Source: Sipunculus nudus
Taxonomy: Eukaryota > Annelida > Sipuncula > Golfingiida > Sipunculidae
NCBI GenBank assembly: GCA_026874595.1
Contig: CM049306.1
Span: 10,313,019 to 10,377,018, forward strand
DNA length: 64,000 nucleotides
Direction: 5' to 3'
Below are positions 1 through 14,400 of the stretch, one piece after another. The first letter of the stretch is position 1. Every line of letters starts with the position of its first letter. Below the pieces are notes generated by a model. It saw nothing but the letters and a program-made list of their open reading frames with translations. It ran no database searches and was not told the DNA's origin. Made by a program: the position numbers and the translations under genes.

Positions 1-90
1 AGGTTGTATTGAATAAGTTACAAATATTACATTGAGATCATTTTCCTAATAACAGTCATGACCTTACTTTGCGTAGGCACTGAGCTTGGA

Positions 91-580
91 TACACTGTGG
101 TAAGCTTTATATTCGCGAGGCTGAAATTTTGCAATGTCTTCATTTTTAACATTTCAGGCGTGGGTTTCATTTTCTTGATTGCAAAAGAATGTATAAAATC
201 AAAGTACAGCAGTATTTGTTTTGATTTTAAATTTAGAATTAATCTTACAATACTTCATTCATTTCTAGTTCAGTCATTCAATTATTACCAGTGTCACAAT
301 CAATATCTCTCGTGTGCTTACCATGTATTTTACAATGATTACCAGTAATGCTTGTATGCATGGGCCAGTTTCGATACCATGCACAGACTCAGTTGTGATT
401 ATAGGTGGTTTCCACTGGTATAAGAAGTAATCTGTTTGTGCGGATTAATCATCCCCTCTTGTTCATCTTTGTTGATGGGACATATTATTCGTGAGGGTTT
501 CATATTCACGACTATAGATGTTACATTTGCGAAATCGCAAAATTAAAACCCTCGCGAATAAAAAAGGCAACTACAGTGTA
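91..580. mobile_element. TIR element (MITE) with TA target duplication
   Basis: Left end CACTGTGGTAAGCTTTATAT-TCGCGAGG and right end CCTCGCGAATA...CTACAGTG are inverted repeats of about 35 bases, both flanked by TA. There is no coding capacity. Related right ends occur at about 23590-23645 and 23700-23750. Confidence 0.7.
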
Positions 581-980
581 TCTAAGCAGATGCATACTTT
601 GAAGGAAATCTGCTAAGTAGAAGATAATGCTTTTTACACAGTGCTTTACCTATAGGCCTACTACCTATATCCCAAGCACTGTTTGTTTTGGCCTGGTTTC
701 CCTACACGAGAGGGGAGCATTGTATGATGGGCCAATCAGATGAGACCTGGTGCTGGAAGTAACATCCTCTATGGTTGGCTGATATGGTCACATGATTAAT
801 AAATAGCAAATATAAATGCTGTTGGCAAAATCTTTTTAGGGGTTGAAGAGGCGATTGTTTATGAGCTAGACCACAAACTGATTCCATAATATTTGTGGTC
901 CTCATGACTGCGTGTAACCAATGCCTGATATGTGACACATGACTGATGTGACAAGGAATCTACATAATTATTGGGACATT
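581..980. other. intronic, nothing recognised
   Basis: AT-rich ANAPC4 intron. No exon, RNA gene or clear repeat seen. Confidence 0.5.
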
Positions 981-1303
981 TTGCCAAAAAAATAGTTTAC
1001 CAGCCAAGCGAGGAATACACAGGATCAATGTTGTTACATTTTGTTTTAAGTGACAGCTCATCGCCCTGGCAACCGTTTGAATAGGCCACAGGCACTGACA
1101 TGTGGTTGGCACAGGTCCTTGGCACACAGGATGCCCAGCCGGTGAGCTGTAGTTCAACCGTTTGAATAGGCCACAGGCCTGACATGTGGTTGGCACAGGT
1201 CCTTGGCACACAGGATGCCCAGCCGGTGAGCTGTAGTTCAAATGAAATGTAACAACATTGGTTCCATGCACACCTCGCTGGCTGGTTTCCATTTTGCTGG
1301 CAA
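981..1303. mobile_element. foldback/TIR element with internal 85-bp duplication
   Basis: Positions 981-1045 and 1239-1303 are inverted repeats of about 62 bases (both contain CAATGTTGTTACATTT and CCAGCCA(A)GCGAGG on opposite strands). The loop holds two direct 85-bp copies starting at AACCGTTTGAATAGGCCACA (1071 and 1156). Confidence 0.75.
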
Positions 1304-1734
1304 CAGATACATGGCTAAGCTTACATAGTCATATTGTCATAATTGGTTGATGATGCAAGAACGCAGATCTTGAGGGAGCAATTAAAATTTGACTATTATT
1401 TACTAACAGTAACCACAAAACTGTTATCATGCGGGGCTTGAAGCGCAGCTATGGGCGAGCAATGTTGCCTGTCGAGTGTTTGTTAACTGGCATTTGGTTT
1501 GCTGCTAGTCACATCATATGCAAAATGTTTTTCAGCAGACACTGACATGCAACCTGGTGTCAAAGTCTATCATAAACAGTCAAACCAGGCAGCGGGAAAA
1601 TCATAAGCTTTGTTAGAAGCGCAAGATTTCCGCTGCCTCCAGAGCATAGGAGAAGATAAGAGTATACTGGATTACAGCACAGCCTTCTCACCATGCAAAT
1701 GTTTTTGTGTAGTATTGAATCAATCTATGAACAA

Positions 1735-2110
1735 ATTATATGACAGGTTTGACAATTGGCCTGAAATTTTGTATGTCCATATATCTTGGATATATTTATT
1801 GTTAACAGGACTTGTGGCACCACCTACGGTTATTTTTACGTGGATCATCCTTTCATGCTTTTGGTTGGAGTGAAACCAAAGAAGTCTCAGGAGGTGGTTT
1901 GATGCATTAGCCTGAAATTTTGCATGTCCATAGATCTTGTATGGCTCTACAATTTACACAAGGTGGTGCTAACTTTAAAGCACCACCAATCATTTTTGCA
2001 AGGCATCCATCCGTGCATATGTTTTGAGTTAAAATTACAGGTCTCATTTGCTTTCATCATGGATACTGGTATTCCCTGATCATGTCATGTGGCGCCACCT
2101 GTTTTTCAGT
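1735..2110 (+). mobile_element. diverged fragment related to Helitron2-like family 1
   Basis: It repeats a block of the kind GGTTTGA...CCTGAAATTTTG-x-ATGTCCATA...ATCTTG as in family 1, with GTGGCACCACC, a GGTGGTGC...GCACCACC pair and GTGGCGCCACC spaced about 130-150 bases apart. No hairpin ends remain. Confidence 0.55.
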
Positions 2111-2389
2111 AGATAAGGGTCACAAGACAACACCTATTTAAATGGTCTGGGGATACTTCAGCATCTCTGATGACAGAAATTTTGAGGGCATTCCATGCCT
2201 CACTTCTAAGTTCATGCCCCATGATTTGGCAGATATGTGTAGTTGCTTGCTGGCTGCCAACATTCTAGTACAATTTCTGATCAAGCTATGTCAAACTCAC
2301 AGCCTCATTTGTCAACAACATTCACAGTTACAGCAGGGCCAGCCAAAGATATGTCAATAATACAATATAAATTTCTTTATTCTTTTTAG

Positions 2390-2489
2390 GTAATTCTTTA
2401 CCGCTTGTCATGGCAGAAAGTATGGGCTCTGCCTCCTGCCGGGGATGGAGTCAAGGTCAAGGCCATGGCATGGAGGACAGATGGCAAAG
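2390..2489 (+). CDS. ANAPC4: ANAPC4 exon 1 of window
   Basis: The acceptor is TTCTTTTTAG and the donor is GTGAAA. The exon reads VILYRLSWQKVWALPP and ends AMAWRTDGK, matching the 'HRLASFQRVWSFPP...AWRPDGK' part of human APC4 (first WD40 blade). It starts in the middle of that blade, so at least one coding exon lies upstream. It ends in phase 1. Confidence 0.93.
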
Positions 2490-5400
2490 GTGAAACAGAT
2501 CATATGATTGGAACTTGTATAATCATTAGGGATCAGCTCTGTTTTTCTCAGGTCTTAAATCAAATTTATATTTGAAGCTTCATTTTGTTAATAGTCATTT
2601 AAATCAGAACTGGATAATGAGTAGAGAGAAGCAGTACAGTGAAACCTGCCTGACAGGACCACCCTTGGCACTGGCCAAAAGTGGTCATAATTCACAGTAG
2701 GTCTTATACGACAGGGCAGTTATAACCATGTGTAATCATTTGGTTCATTTGAGGGTGGTCTTAATAGACAGGTGGTCTTATTAGACAGGGCAGTTAAACC
2801 ACATGTAATCTTTTGGTTCATTCAAGGCTGGTCTTAATGCACAGATCGTCTTATCAGACAGGGCAGTTATAACCATGTGTAATCTTTTGGTTGATTCAAG
2901 GGAGGTCTTAATACACAGATGGTCTTAATAGACAGGGCAGTTATAACCATGTGTAATCTTTTGGTTGATTCAAAGAGGGTCTTAATACACAGATGGTCTT
3001 ATCAGACAGGGCAGTTATAACCATGTGTAATCTTTTGGTTCATTCAAGGGTGGCCTTGATACACAGATGGTCTTATTAGAAAGGGCAGTTATAACCATGT
3101 GTAATCTTTTGGTTCATTCAAGTGTGGTCTTGATACACAGATGGTCTTATTAGAAAGGGCAGTTATAACTATGTGTAATCTTTTGGTTCATTCAAGGGTG
3201 CATGGCCTAATACACAGATGGTCTTATTAGACAGGGCAGTTATAAACATGTGTAATCTTTTGGTTCATTCAAGGGTGGTCTTAATACACTGGTGGTTTTA
3301 TCAGACAGGGCAGTTATAACCATGTGTAATCTTTTGGTTGATTCAAGGGTTGTCTTAAAACACAGATGGTCTTATTAGACAGGGCATTTATAAACATGTG
3401 TAATCTTTTGGTTCATTCAAGGGTGCATGGTCTTAATACACAGATGGTCTTATTAGACAGGGCAGTTATAAACATGTGTAATCTTTTGGTTCATTCAAGG
3501 GTGGTCTTAATACACAGATGATCTTATTAGACAGGGCAGTTATAACCATGTGTAATCTTTTGGTTCATTCAAGGGTGGTCTTAAGACAGGTGTTCTTATT
3601 AGATGGGTGGTCTCTCAGACAGTTCCACTGTTAAAGTCAATTGATTGATCAGTGGCTTATGAAGAATCAGAGCAGTGACAGGTGAAAATAGATACAGTGC
3701 TAAATGAGGATTGAACCTGTATCCTGTGACACACAAGTCTGATATTCTGCTTGTTTTGACAATCGCTGGTAGGGCCAGTAGACACTGTGTTTTTGTACAT
3801 AGTTAAATTCACCCTCTCTCTGGGAACGTTCTTTCCCTACAACATAGGAAACTATCCCAGAGGTCACAAATGAACTTGGTGGTTCATCATGCCACAATAA
3901 CAGCTCCCAGCATCCCACTTCTAACACCATTGTTGTGGGTGAAAATAAAAACAGTACCAAACATGGACTCTAACCTGTAAATGTGTAATACAAATCAGAC
4001 AATCTGCTTGCTTCACCAATAAAGCAGGCTTTACTAGCAAGGCCAGTAGAAATGATTCTGTGTGCACAACTTCATAAATATTTGCAAAACACTTGTCATT
4101 GTATCCGCCAAAACAGAGTTTTGCGGATACTATGTTTTCAGCTGCACGCCGCCGCCGCTGCGTAGGTTTCCGGAGAACTCCTCCGTAACCTCTGGGCGGA
4201 ATTTTTACGAAACCCGGGATTATGTTCGGGCGCCACCTACATTCACGTTTACGCTGCAGACATCCAAGCTCATATCTCGGGAACCGTTTGACCGATCAGG
4301 AAAATTTTTTTGCACAAATGTAGCCCTTGGAGAGCTTTATAACATACACCAAAAAATGGTGGCGCCACCTGCAACCATGTTTGCACAGTGTCCATCTGTT
4401 TGTCTGCCTTGGGTTAAAATCACTCATATCTCTGCAGTGACTTGACTAATTCACCTGAAATTCGGCATGCATATACATCCTGGATAGCTTTTCTGATTTT
4501 ATGACAGGTGGCGCCACCTACATTCACTTTACACTGCAGACATCCAAGCTCATATCTCGGGAACCGTTTGACCGATCAGGAAAATTTTTTTGCACAAATG
4601 TAGCCCTTGGAGAGCTTTATAACATACGCAAAACTGGTGGCGCCACCTGCAGCCATTTTTGCACAGCTCCTGTCTGTTTGTCTGCCATGGGATAAAATCA
4701 CTCCTATCTCGGCAGTGGTTTGACATATCTGGCTAAAATTTTGCAGGTTTATACATCCCTGACAGCTCTCTTGATTTTATGACAGGTGGAGCCACCTGCA
4801 TTCTAGTTTATGCAGCAGACATCCAAGCTCATATCTTGGGAACCGTTTGACCGATTGGGCCAAAGTTTTGCATGTGTATAGTTCTCACATAGCTCTTTAT
4901 CACACGCAAAACTGGTGCCGTCACCTGCAACCATTTTTGCTCAGCGTCCATCTGATTGTCTGCCACGGGCTAAAATCACTCATATACATTTAGTGGTTTT
5001 ACTTATCTGCCTTAAATTTTGCATATGTATACAACTGGGACGGCTTTCTGGATTTTGTGGTAGGGGGGGCAACCTTCATACACAATTTGGCTAAAGACAT
5101 CCATGCTAATATGCAACACTTCACTCTATTTCCCCTTGCCACTTAATCCATGCCTCACTTCACCCGTTCCACTCTGATTTAGGCGGATACACGTAGTCGC
5201 TTGTCGACTACCCGTATTCTAGTTCTCTCTTGGTGAAACAGGTATTCCACACCCATTGAGACATTTTAATTTTATCATATTACTTCAAAAATCCAATTCA
5301 TACATGACATTTTAAGGGCAAATATATCATAATACATAGAATAAGAACAAAGTCAAGGGTTGAAACAGATAAGCCTCTTTCTTTTGATTCGAACAAAAAT

Positions 5401-8400
5401 AAAAACATGAAAGTGCCATCCAACCACTTAATATTTATTATGTTTGTTATAAACTTTTTTTTCATTAAAACTACTCAAATTCCTGAGAGGTGTCACTTCA
5501 GTAATCTGAAACATACTTGATATTTGTTGTTGTTTGGTTTATGCTGCAGTACTTGCTGTTGGCTACAGTTCTGGAGAAGTAAAACTCTGTTTTGTCGAGA
5601 ATGCAGTCAGTCTACATACCCTTCATGTTGCGGGTGCCATCACCTGTCTTGCATGGGTTGCACAAGCAGAGGACAAGTCTAAAACAGAGGGCACTACCAA
5701 GAGCTGTTTTGAGGACAAGTCTGCAACCTACTTACCAAAGTTGCCCAGTTTTGCTAAAAGGTGAAATAATTACATAATTTTTATTATTATTATTATTATA
5801 ATTACAATAATTTTTATTATAACAAGATAAATCATTAAACAAAGGCATATTTTGTCATCGTTCAATGGGGAGTTCAGATCACTTTTACAGATCAACTGAT
5901 ATATAATGGTTAAGCAGTATTAGTATGTCATAAAGTACAGGAAAAACAGGGCTTCAGCATGCAGTTTCAATATAAAAATGTTTTACTTTATTAACAGGTA
6001 TTTCCAAACACCTGTAATTAAAGTGCTAATTGATGAGTAAGACCAGTGTTCATTATTTTACAGACACCTGCCTCATATATAAGAAGGTTGTCAATTGATT
6101 TCATGATAAATTATTAATACATTATAATAATTTGAAGCATGATGTTATCAGTTTGTAAGATGATGTTTTGGTAGCTAGCAGTGTTGTTGAGTGTGTTGCT
6201 TTCAGTGGTTATTGTCTGGTTTCAGCTATGGAAACCTATCAAAAGGAACCAGGTGAATGATTTTATGTTTTTATTCACAGTTAAAGATCATGTTTTATTC
6301 ATGATTTTGTAGTTGTTGCATGGTTAGATAAATTTGACTTATCCACTTATTTTACTTTTATTAAAGTGGATGAAAAGTGAATGTAATTGCAAGTTTTCAC
6401 CAGAGGTTTCTTTTAGCATTTTATACTCTATAATTGTACCATGGTCTCAGAACAACTCTCACACCTTTTGATAAAACTTATATACTGTATCATATTCATG
6501 ACACCCTAAATGATATATTATGCAGGCCACACATGGTGCAGTACTTTTTCTGCTTTTTATGTTAGATATATAACCATTTCACACAGTTTGTTGTGACATT
6601 TATTTACATTTACAGGATATAATGACACTAACAAAGTTGGACATCACTTAAGCGGATCATATCCCAGCAGTGATATGTGAAAAATGTGCATTGTGTCAGC
6701 ATATGCTTACAACAGTTTATAATTTCCAGTGACTGATCCATATGCTCCAGTACAATATTATTATCTTCAGTTGACTAAAATATTTTTTAATAGGCCATGA
6801 TCCTCCCACAATTTTTGGACATGTTCAAAAGTTCAGTTTTCTTGTTTTTCTTGCAGCATCTGACATGCTATGATTTCTGATAAGTCCATATGGTACTTAA
6901 TCTAACATATTGCATTCTTCTATGTTTTACTGTATTCATGGAAACCTAAATGGAAGTCATATAAAAATGCAGAAATCATGGGAAACTGCACCATGTGTCG
7001 CATGCTTCAACTGCTGGTGTAATATACCTTTGCTAAGAGAGCAGCCAGTGTGGATATTTAATCAAGGAAAACCCATGGAGGCCACTTAAGTACTCCAGCA
7101 ATAACCTGGTACTATTCTGCTTGTGGGTTTAGTTGCACCAGATATTGAAGATATTAACAAGTTACTACATGTCAAACTTTTCCTAACCATCAAACTTCAC
7201 AAGATTATTGACCAACTTACAAAATGTTTGATAGGAAAGTATCAATATAGTAATATCACTTGGAGTGTATGGTTAACAGGTGGTGAACAAAGTCTCCACC
7301 GGTACAGAAATTCTAGCAGGACAAATCTTAAGCATGTATTTACTAAAATTCTTTTGTCAAGAAAAAACAATATTTTATGTAAATAGGGACAATCCAGAAG
7401 GTGTTTATAAGGCAGCAATGTTGCCCCTGTCTTTCTAATGTTGTCCTCTAAATATTTCTCAGCTATTTGCTAATTACATATAAATCTGATTTTAAAAGTA
7501 ATTTGAAACACAAAAAGTAGGTTGTCATAATGTGTATAGATAATCAGAGTACGAATCTGGCTCAGGTCAAGTGTAGGACAGATCCTTTTGTGGTTATTGC
7601 TGCTACCAAGTTGTGCTCTTGATGTTGCCATCATGCATGATGCTTCGACATTTATACATGGGCCAGTTTTATATAATGTATTTTCTACTGCTAACCCAAT
7701 ATGTGACAAAATAAGATAACCGTTTGTAAATAATAAGGTCATGATAAGATACTGACATTCATTGAAATTTAAAAAAAAAAAAAATTAGTTCATTGACATG
7801 CTATAGTTTGTATACTGTGATAATGCAGTTTGGCCATTCATTTATTTTTCTGCCATAAACACTGTATGCACCTCTGACTCAATGTTTAGGACTGGTATTT
7901 CATTAAAAAGATTATTGATATATATTTTAAAAACCAAATGTATTTTCCTTTTACATATATTATCATCAAATATATATATTAATATGTGTAACACTGTTGT
8001 GTGGTTTGTTTATTCTCAGTCACATGAATCATTATTTTAGGGGAAATGGGTAGAAAACGATAGACCATAGGACACCTCCTGTGATACATGCAATCTCCAC
8101 ACAAAGTACTACATAAAGCACGACCATATACCGTAGATCCGCGTTTTGCCGCCGCACGTCGTCTAATGGCCGCACCCCATGTTCGTAAAATATCTGGAAG
8201 GCTCCTTCATTGGAGTAAAAATTTCCCAAAACCTTACTTAATGGCCGCACCACATTCTAACCACGTTCCATTGCCGGGTGGGGTATGGGAACACAACGAT
8301 AAAAGGTTCTTTTTTCTTAGGCTGCAGCTAGGAATGCTGCGGTATGCTGATATGCGGTCAGGCATAACAGTTTTTGGAAACAGTTGCAACTGTGTATGTT

Positions 8401-11400
8401 GCTTGTCTTTGCTAATTAATTAATTTAATTAATTTGTTAAACCGCCTGATCTACCTGATTAGAAAATATGACAATTTGTTCGGTTTATGACGACTCATCC
8501 AAGACGAATCCTAGTAGGGCCACGAAATTAATTTGACACATCACTGAATGCCGGAGAATCTTGCGCCTTTAACTTGACTAATTAAAGTTCAATGGGCCAT
8601 CAAAGCATTGTATGGGCCGACTGTAATTTAAACATTATTTAGACATAATACATCGTCGGTCATTTAACAAAAAACATTTAAATAAACGACACCCGCGTCG
8701 GTGATCATATTTCCAGAAGATCTCGGGTTGTGCTGATCATAATATATGCAAAATGGTGTCCGAACCATCAACCGGCAAAAGATGCAACATAAAATGATTA
8801 CGGAACTTCCGGGCCTTGGTGTACCTTGCGCCTTTACCCTGTCTAATTAAACTTCAATGGGACATCAAAGCCAACGGTACTCTTTGTGATGGCTTTTATT
8901 TACACTCTATACAACATCGGTCAATTAACAACCTTGACAAAACCGTTGAATAAGCGAATCCCGCGTCGAGCCTTTACGCGTACACCCAGGGTCCTGCTGA
9001 TCATAATATATGCACACTTGTGCCCGAACCGTCTGCTAGCAAAACGTGCCATATTTAAAGATTACGGAACTAGCTGGTGAGGTTATGACCTTTGAGCGCC
9101 ATCTATTGAAAATTTGATGAACGAAGAAGTATCTGAACGTGAACGAAGGTTTAATTGCCGAAGAACGTATGGTCTTTGGTTATCTTTTGTTTTACAGTTT
9201 ATTTTAAAAGAAATGATATGTTCAAGAAATATCTTAAAATAATGTTTTACCGATATTGCAGCCATACTGAAATATAGGTACAACCGTTAGTCTGGAGAGA
9301 ATGCATAATTTGGCGAGTGAATATCGATCTTTTATCAATCATTGCGTGAAAATTGCCGTGGTTTATGACTGACTCAGAAAAGTTTTATAATACATATAAG
9401 CCTGTTTAAAATATCAATTTTACATTTTATAAAATTAATAATGAATAAAATTAATATACAAATATGCAGTATCATTAAATATACGTTCCCAGTATTCACT
9501 TCTTCTTCAGCCTATTATCGACCATTGCCCCTCGGCGGACCGTCGAGTCTCTTGTACATGTTTGAATTCAGCCTAACCTGCGTTTTATAGCCGCATCCCT
9601 TGTCGAGAAATATTAGTTGGGATTTTCGGCTGTAAGTCTTTATTTTATGGCCGCGGCGGCAAAACGCGGATCTACGGTACTCAATTTAGTGCACAGTTTT
9701 GTCCATTTCTCAATAAATTTAATCCACAAATAGGGATTCAAGTGACTGGGGTTCATATGTAATATTAGAAAAGACACATTAAAAATGCTGATTTTGTTGT
9801 ATTTTTTCCAGCACTGAAGATGATGTGGAGGATGCAAAAAAACTGAAAGGACAGAAGGAGTGAGTAAAACAAGGATATTTTTATCTCAATATTTATGCTT
9901 TATTATTATAAGTTAACAACTTATAAGCACAACATCCTTTAGGTAATTTAACATTAAATATTTAAGTATGTTGGTTTATTTTTTTTTAAGTTAATAAATT
10001 TCTAATATTTGAAAGTTAGATGTACACTGAAGAGACAATCTAATAGTAATGGTTTTACTAATTGTTCACAACATTGCACCTAATTAGTCAGTCATAAACA
10101 TCAAATAGACATATATCTGTCATGTTGTTGTTTGTTCACAGCCTGAACCTTTTGGTTGTTGGGAGTAACAGAGGGGAGATCTTACTTTATGCCTATGGCG
10201 TCTGCCCCACAGGGATCACTTCTGTTGATAATCACTGTCTGGGAGAGGTTGGTAAAATTATTTTACAGATGAACAGTGAGGCATTATCAGGAAAATATTT
10301 AAAACTTAATACAATCACGTCTTCCTTTCATTTAACATATTGTAATTCAGAATTTGTTCCATAATCAATTTGTCAAGAAATTGTCAGATATATGGTTCAA
10401 GGTGATTTTCTCTTTACTGCTTTGCCAGCTATCTTGGAAATTTGAAAACCCTTGAAATTGAGATTCCCATTTGCCATTCAAGGAAAAGTCGGAGATAAAT
10501 CTGGAAATCTGATTGGTTCTTAAGTTAAAGGGGGCAGTTTGTAATATTTTGCCCCTTGTTAGGCTATCATGGCTTTATATTGTATTATTTTTAGCTCAGC
10601 TGACTATAAGTCATCTGAGCTATAGTCATGGTCCATTGTCCGTCATCCGTTCGTCTGTCTGGCCGTCCGGATGTCCGTCCATAAGACTGGCACGTTTTGA
10701 CACTATTGCACCTATGAATCTGAAATTCGGCATACAGTTAGATATCCCCAAAATCTCCTACCATGCCGAACATTGGGTCAGTAGGACTTTGTTCAATCGA
10801 GATATTAAGGAAAAATCTCAATTTTTTATTAGAAATCTATTTTCACACTTCAGGACTGCCTAATATCAAAACCACACATCTGGTTTTCTTCATATTTACC
10901 ATAAATATTCCTCTATATAGTTCCTATGTACATGCCAGAAATTAAGTCAGTATTATTTAATTAAAAAAGTTATGGGCCCAAACATAATGGACTTTGTAAA
11001 AAAATCAGGAAAGATATTTGGTCACTTTAGACCAAAAGTGTTAAAGGTAGGGACTTTTTTTTTCAGTAATACAACTTTAATTAATCAAAATTTAATTGTA
11101 TACCAAAAATTAGATCAAAATCTGTTAAAATTTTTTAAATATTGGCAAAAATATAAAATTGGTACCTTAAATTTTGCCCAACTTTGGCCACGACACGTTT
11201 TTTTCCTGTAAGTACTGTAGATTTAATTTTCACAGCATGTACACATAAGGATTTAATCTGTTAAAATCTGAAATTTAAAAATAAAAGCTGCAAAATTAGG
11301 CTAGTTATTGAATTTTTTTGGAGGCTCTTGTTGTATTCCCTGTAGGTCATTCAGTGCAGCTCTCTATGCTCCCCAGGCTGTTGGCATAATGTTATGCAAT

Positions 11401-14400
11401 CCCATCACTGGGGCAAGCCCTCTCTCCAATGAGTTGAGCTTGATCAGGCTGTCTGCAGGGAGCCTTTTTCTCTGGCACCCCCCCCCCCCCCACCCCACCC
11501 CATTCTGTTGACAGACCTGTACTATGAACTAGATGAATCTTAACATTAACATTTTTATCAGCAACGAGCAGTAAGAACGGAGACCCCTCCCCCCACCCAA
11601 CCCTTCAATACACAGGACTAATAAACAAGATGAATCTTATAATTTTAATGTTAAATAAATTCTTTTAAATGAGACTTGGACAATTTGTTTTTTTTTAAAG
11701 AAAAAAATTTCAGGAATTTAATCCTAATATTCAAATGTGATAAAATATTAGGATCTAATGTAAGTGCTAAATGACAAGATTTAAGAAGATATAAATACTT
11801 TGTAGCATTTTATTCATATCTCTTAAAGTTGGCGGGGCCTAGGTGTGAATAACACTGTTAACTTAGTATTAAAATTAGGAATATTGGTCAAACTTTGTGG
11901 GATTAATTTTTAATTCATATGGCCATATATATAACTTTTGAAAACTTAATTACCTTCACACATTATTTGTTTATGAAATGTTACTTTTATATAACACTTA
12001 CCGTAGGCGTATTTGTTCCCTTGGTGCATCACTAAATGGTTTAGCTTATGTCCATTATTCTATAATTTACAGAGTTTCATTTTAGCAGGGCCATTTTCTC
12101 CTAGCTTTTCAAATGATAATATACATGAAAAACCAAAAGAAATAAAAATATTTAGCAGTTACTAATATTTTCAAAAATTCAGCTGAGCGATGTGACCCAT
12201 GGGTCCCTTGTTTAATTTTGAAAATTCCCCCTGGGGAATTTTGTTTTCATGAATAGTTGGAAGCCTGTCATATAAATCTCATATCATGTTGTTTTCCACA
12301 GGAGAGCAGTGGAGAATGTTTGATCTTTAAGTAATAAATGTATTTTCTCTACATTTACACATAATACTCAATTTTACATCAACATTATAAGTTTGACATC
12401 ACTCACCACTTCTGGTGATGATGGTGATGTGAATGGCAAGACACCTTAAGTTCCATCTTCTTGCGTTTTCTTCCCACTTAATTAATGATATAAAGCAGGA
12501 GAGTAAACTGGTCTTTCCCTACTTGACTTCTGTATTCCACAGATCAGCAGTATCCGGAGTGGCTTCCTGTCACATGACCTTCAGGTCCTAAGCTTGATGG
12601 TGGAGACAGAGGAGATGGGCCACAGGAAGTTACATCAAGTTGTTGTAAGTTTATAGCTCTTTCAAATTTTGCTTAAGATTATTTGTTGTAAGTATACTTT
12701 CTTTTGTTTAGATTATATGATGACTAATGATTTCTATATAGTTTACCTTCATTATTAATGAATATTTATCCCATTTTTAGCTCAGCTGACTGAAAGTCAT
12801 CTGAGCTATAGCGATCACTCTTTGTCCGTCGTCCGTCTGTCCGTCTGTCCGTCTGTCTGTCTGTCCGTCTGTCCGTCTGTCCGTCCGTTAACCAGGCACA
12901 AATCGTAACCGCTGGACCTAGAACCTTGTAACTTGGGATTCTGAGAGGTCCATAAAAAATCTCCTTGGAAACCAGAAATTAGGTCTCTGTTACCCATATC
13001 CTTCGAGCTATGTGGCCCCAAAGTACCCCCCAGAAAAGTCAAAAATTTCATACAAAAACTTCAATATCTCATTAACTACTTGACTGATGGTCATGATTTT
13101 TGGCATACATATTGATCATGAGATGTTACATCACTTCCTGCAGACTGGTGGCGCCACCTGTATTTTTCGATTTTTTACGAATTTTATTCTCTATTTTTGA
13201 GACCTTTAAAAATGTGAACATCTGTTAACAAGGCACAAATCATAAAGACTGGACTTAGAATCTTAATTCTTGACACACTGAGAGGTCCATGAAAAATCTC
13301 CTTGGAAACCAGAAATTAGGTCTCTGTTACCCATATCTTTGAGCTATGGGGCCCCAAAGTACCCCCCAGAATAGTAAAAAATTTCATACAAAAACTTCAA
13401 TATCTCAATAACTACATCACTGATGGTCTTCATTTTTGGCATACATATTGATCATGAGATGTTCGATCAGTTCCTGCAGACTGGTGGCGCCACCTGTACT
13501 GTTTGATTTTTTAAGATTTTTTCCTCTATTTTTGAGACCTTTGAGGATGCTGTCATCTGTTAGCGTGGCACAAATCATAACGACTGGACCTAGAATCTTC
13601 ATTTTCGACACACTGAGAGACCTATGAAAAGTCTCCATGGAAACCAGAAATTAGGTCTCTGTTACCCATATCCTTCAAGCTATGGGGCCCAAAATTACCC
13701 CCCAGAATAGTCAAAAATTTCATACAAAAACTTCAATATCTCATTAACTACATCACTGATGGTCATGATTTTCGACATACATATTGATCATGAGATGTTT
13801 CATCAGTTTGTGCAGACTGGTGGCGCCACCTGTATTTTTCAATGTTCACGAATTGTTTTCTCCATTTTTGAGACCTTTAAGGATGTAGTTATCTGTCAAC
13901 AGGGTACAAATCGTAACGACTGGACCTAGAATCTTCGTTCTTGACACACAGGGAGACCCATGATAAGTCTCCATGGAAACCTGAAATTTGGTCTCTGTTA
14001 CCCATATCCTTTGAGCTATGGCACTCCAAAGTACAGCTCAGAATAATGGAAAATTTGATACAAAAGCTAAAGTATCTGAACAACTAATGCAGAGATAACC
14101 ATAATTGTTTGCATGGATATTGATCATGGAGTGTTTCATAAGTTTTTGCAGACTGGTGGCACCACCTGTATTTGTTCGGTTTTTTTTACGAAATTTTTCT
14201 GTATTTTTGAGACCTTTAAAGATATGAACATCTGTTAACAGGGCACAAATCATAAAAACTGGACCAAGAATCTTCATTCTTGACACACAGGGAGACCCAT
14301 GAAAAGTCTCCATGGAAACTTGAAATTAGGTCTCTGTTACCCATATTCTTTAAGTTGTATGGGTCCAAAATACCCCCCCCCCAGAATAATGGAAAATTTG

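Noticed and set aside
2684-3610. CRISPR-like array
   Set aside because: The 73-bp units are continuous with no unique spacers, in an animal intron. It is a minisatellite.
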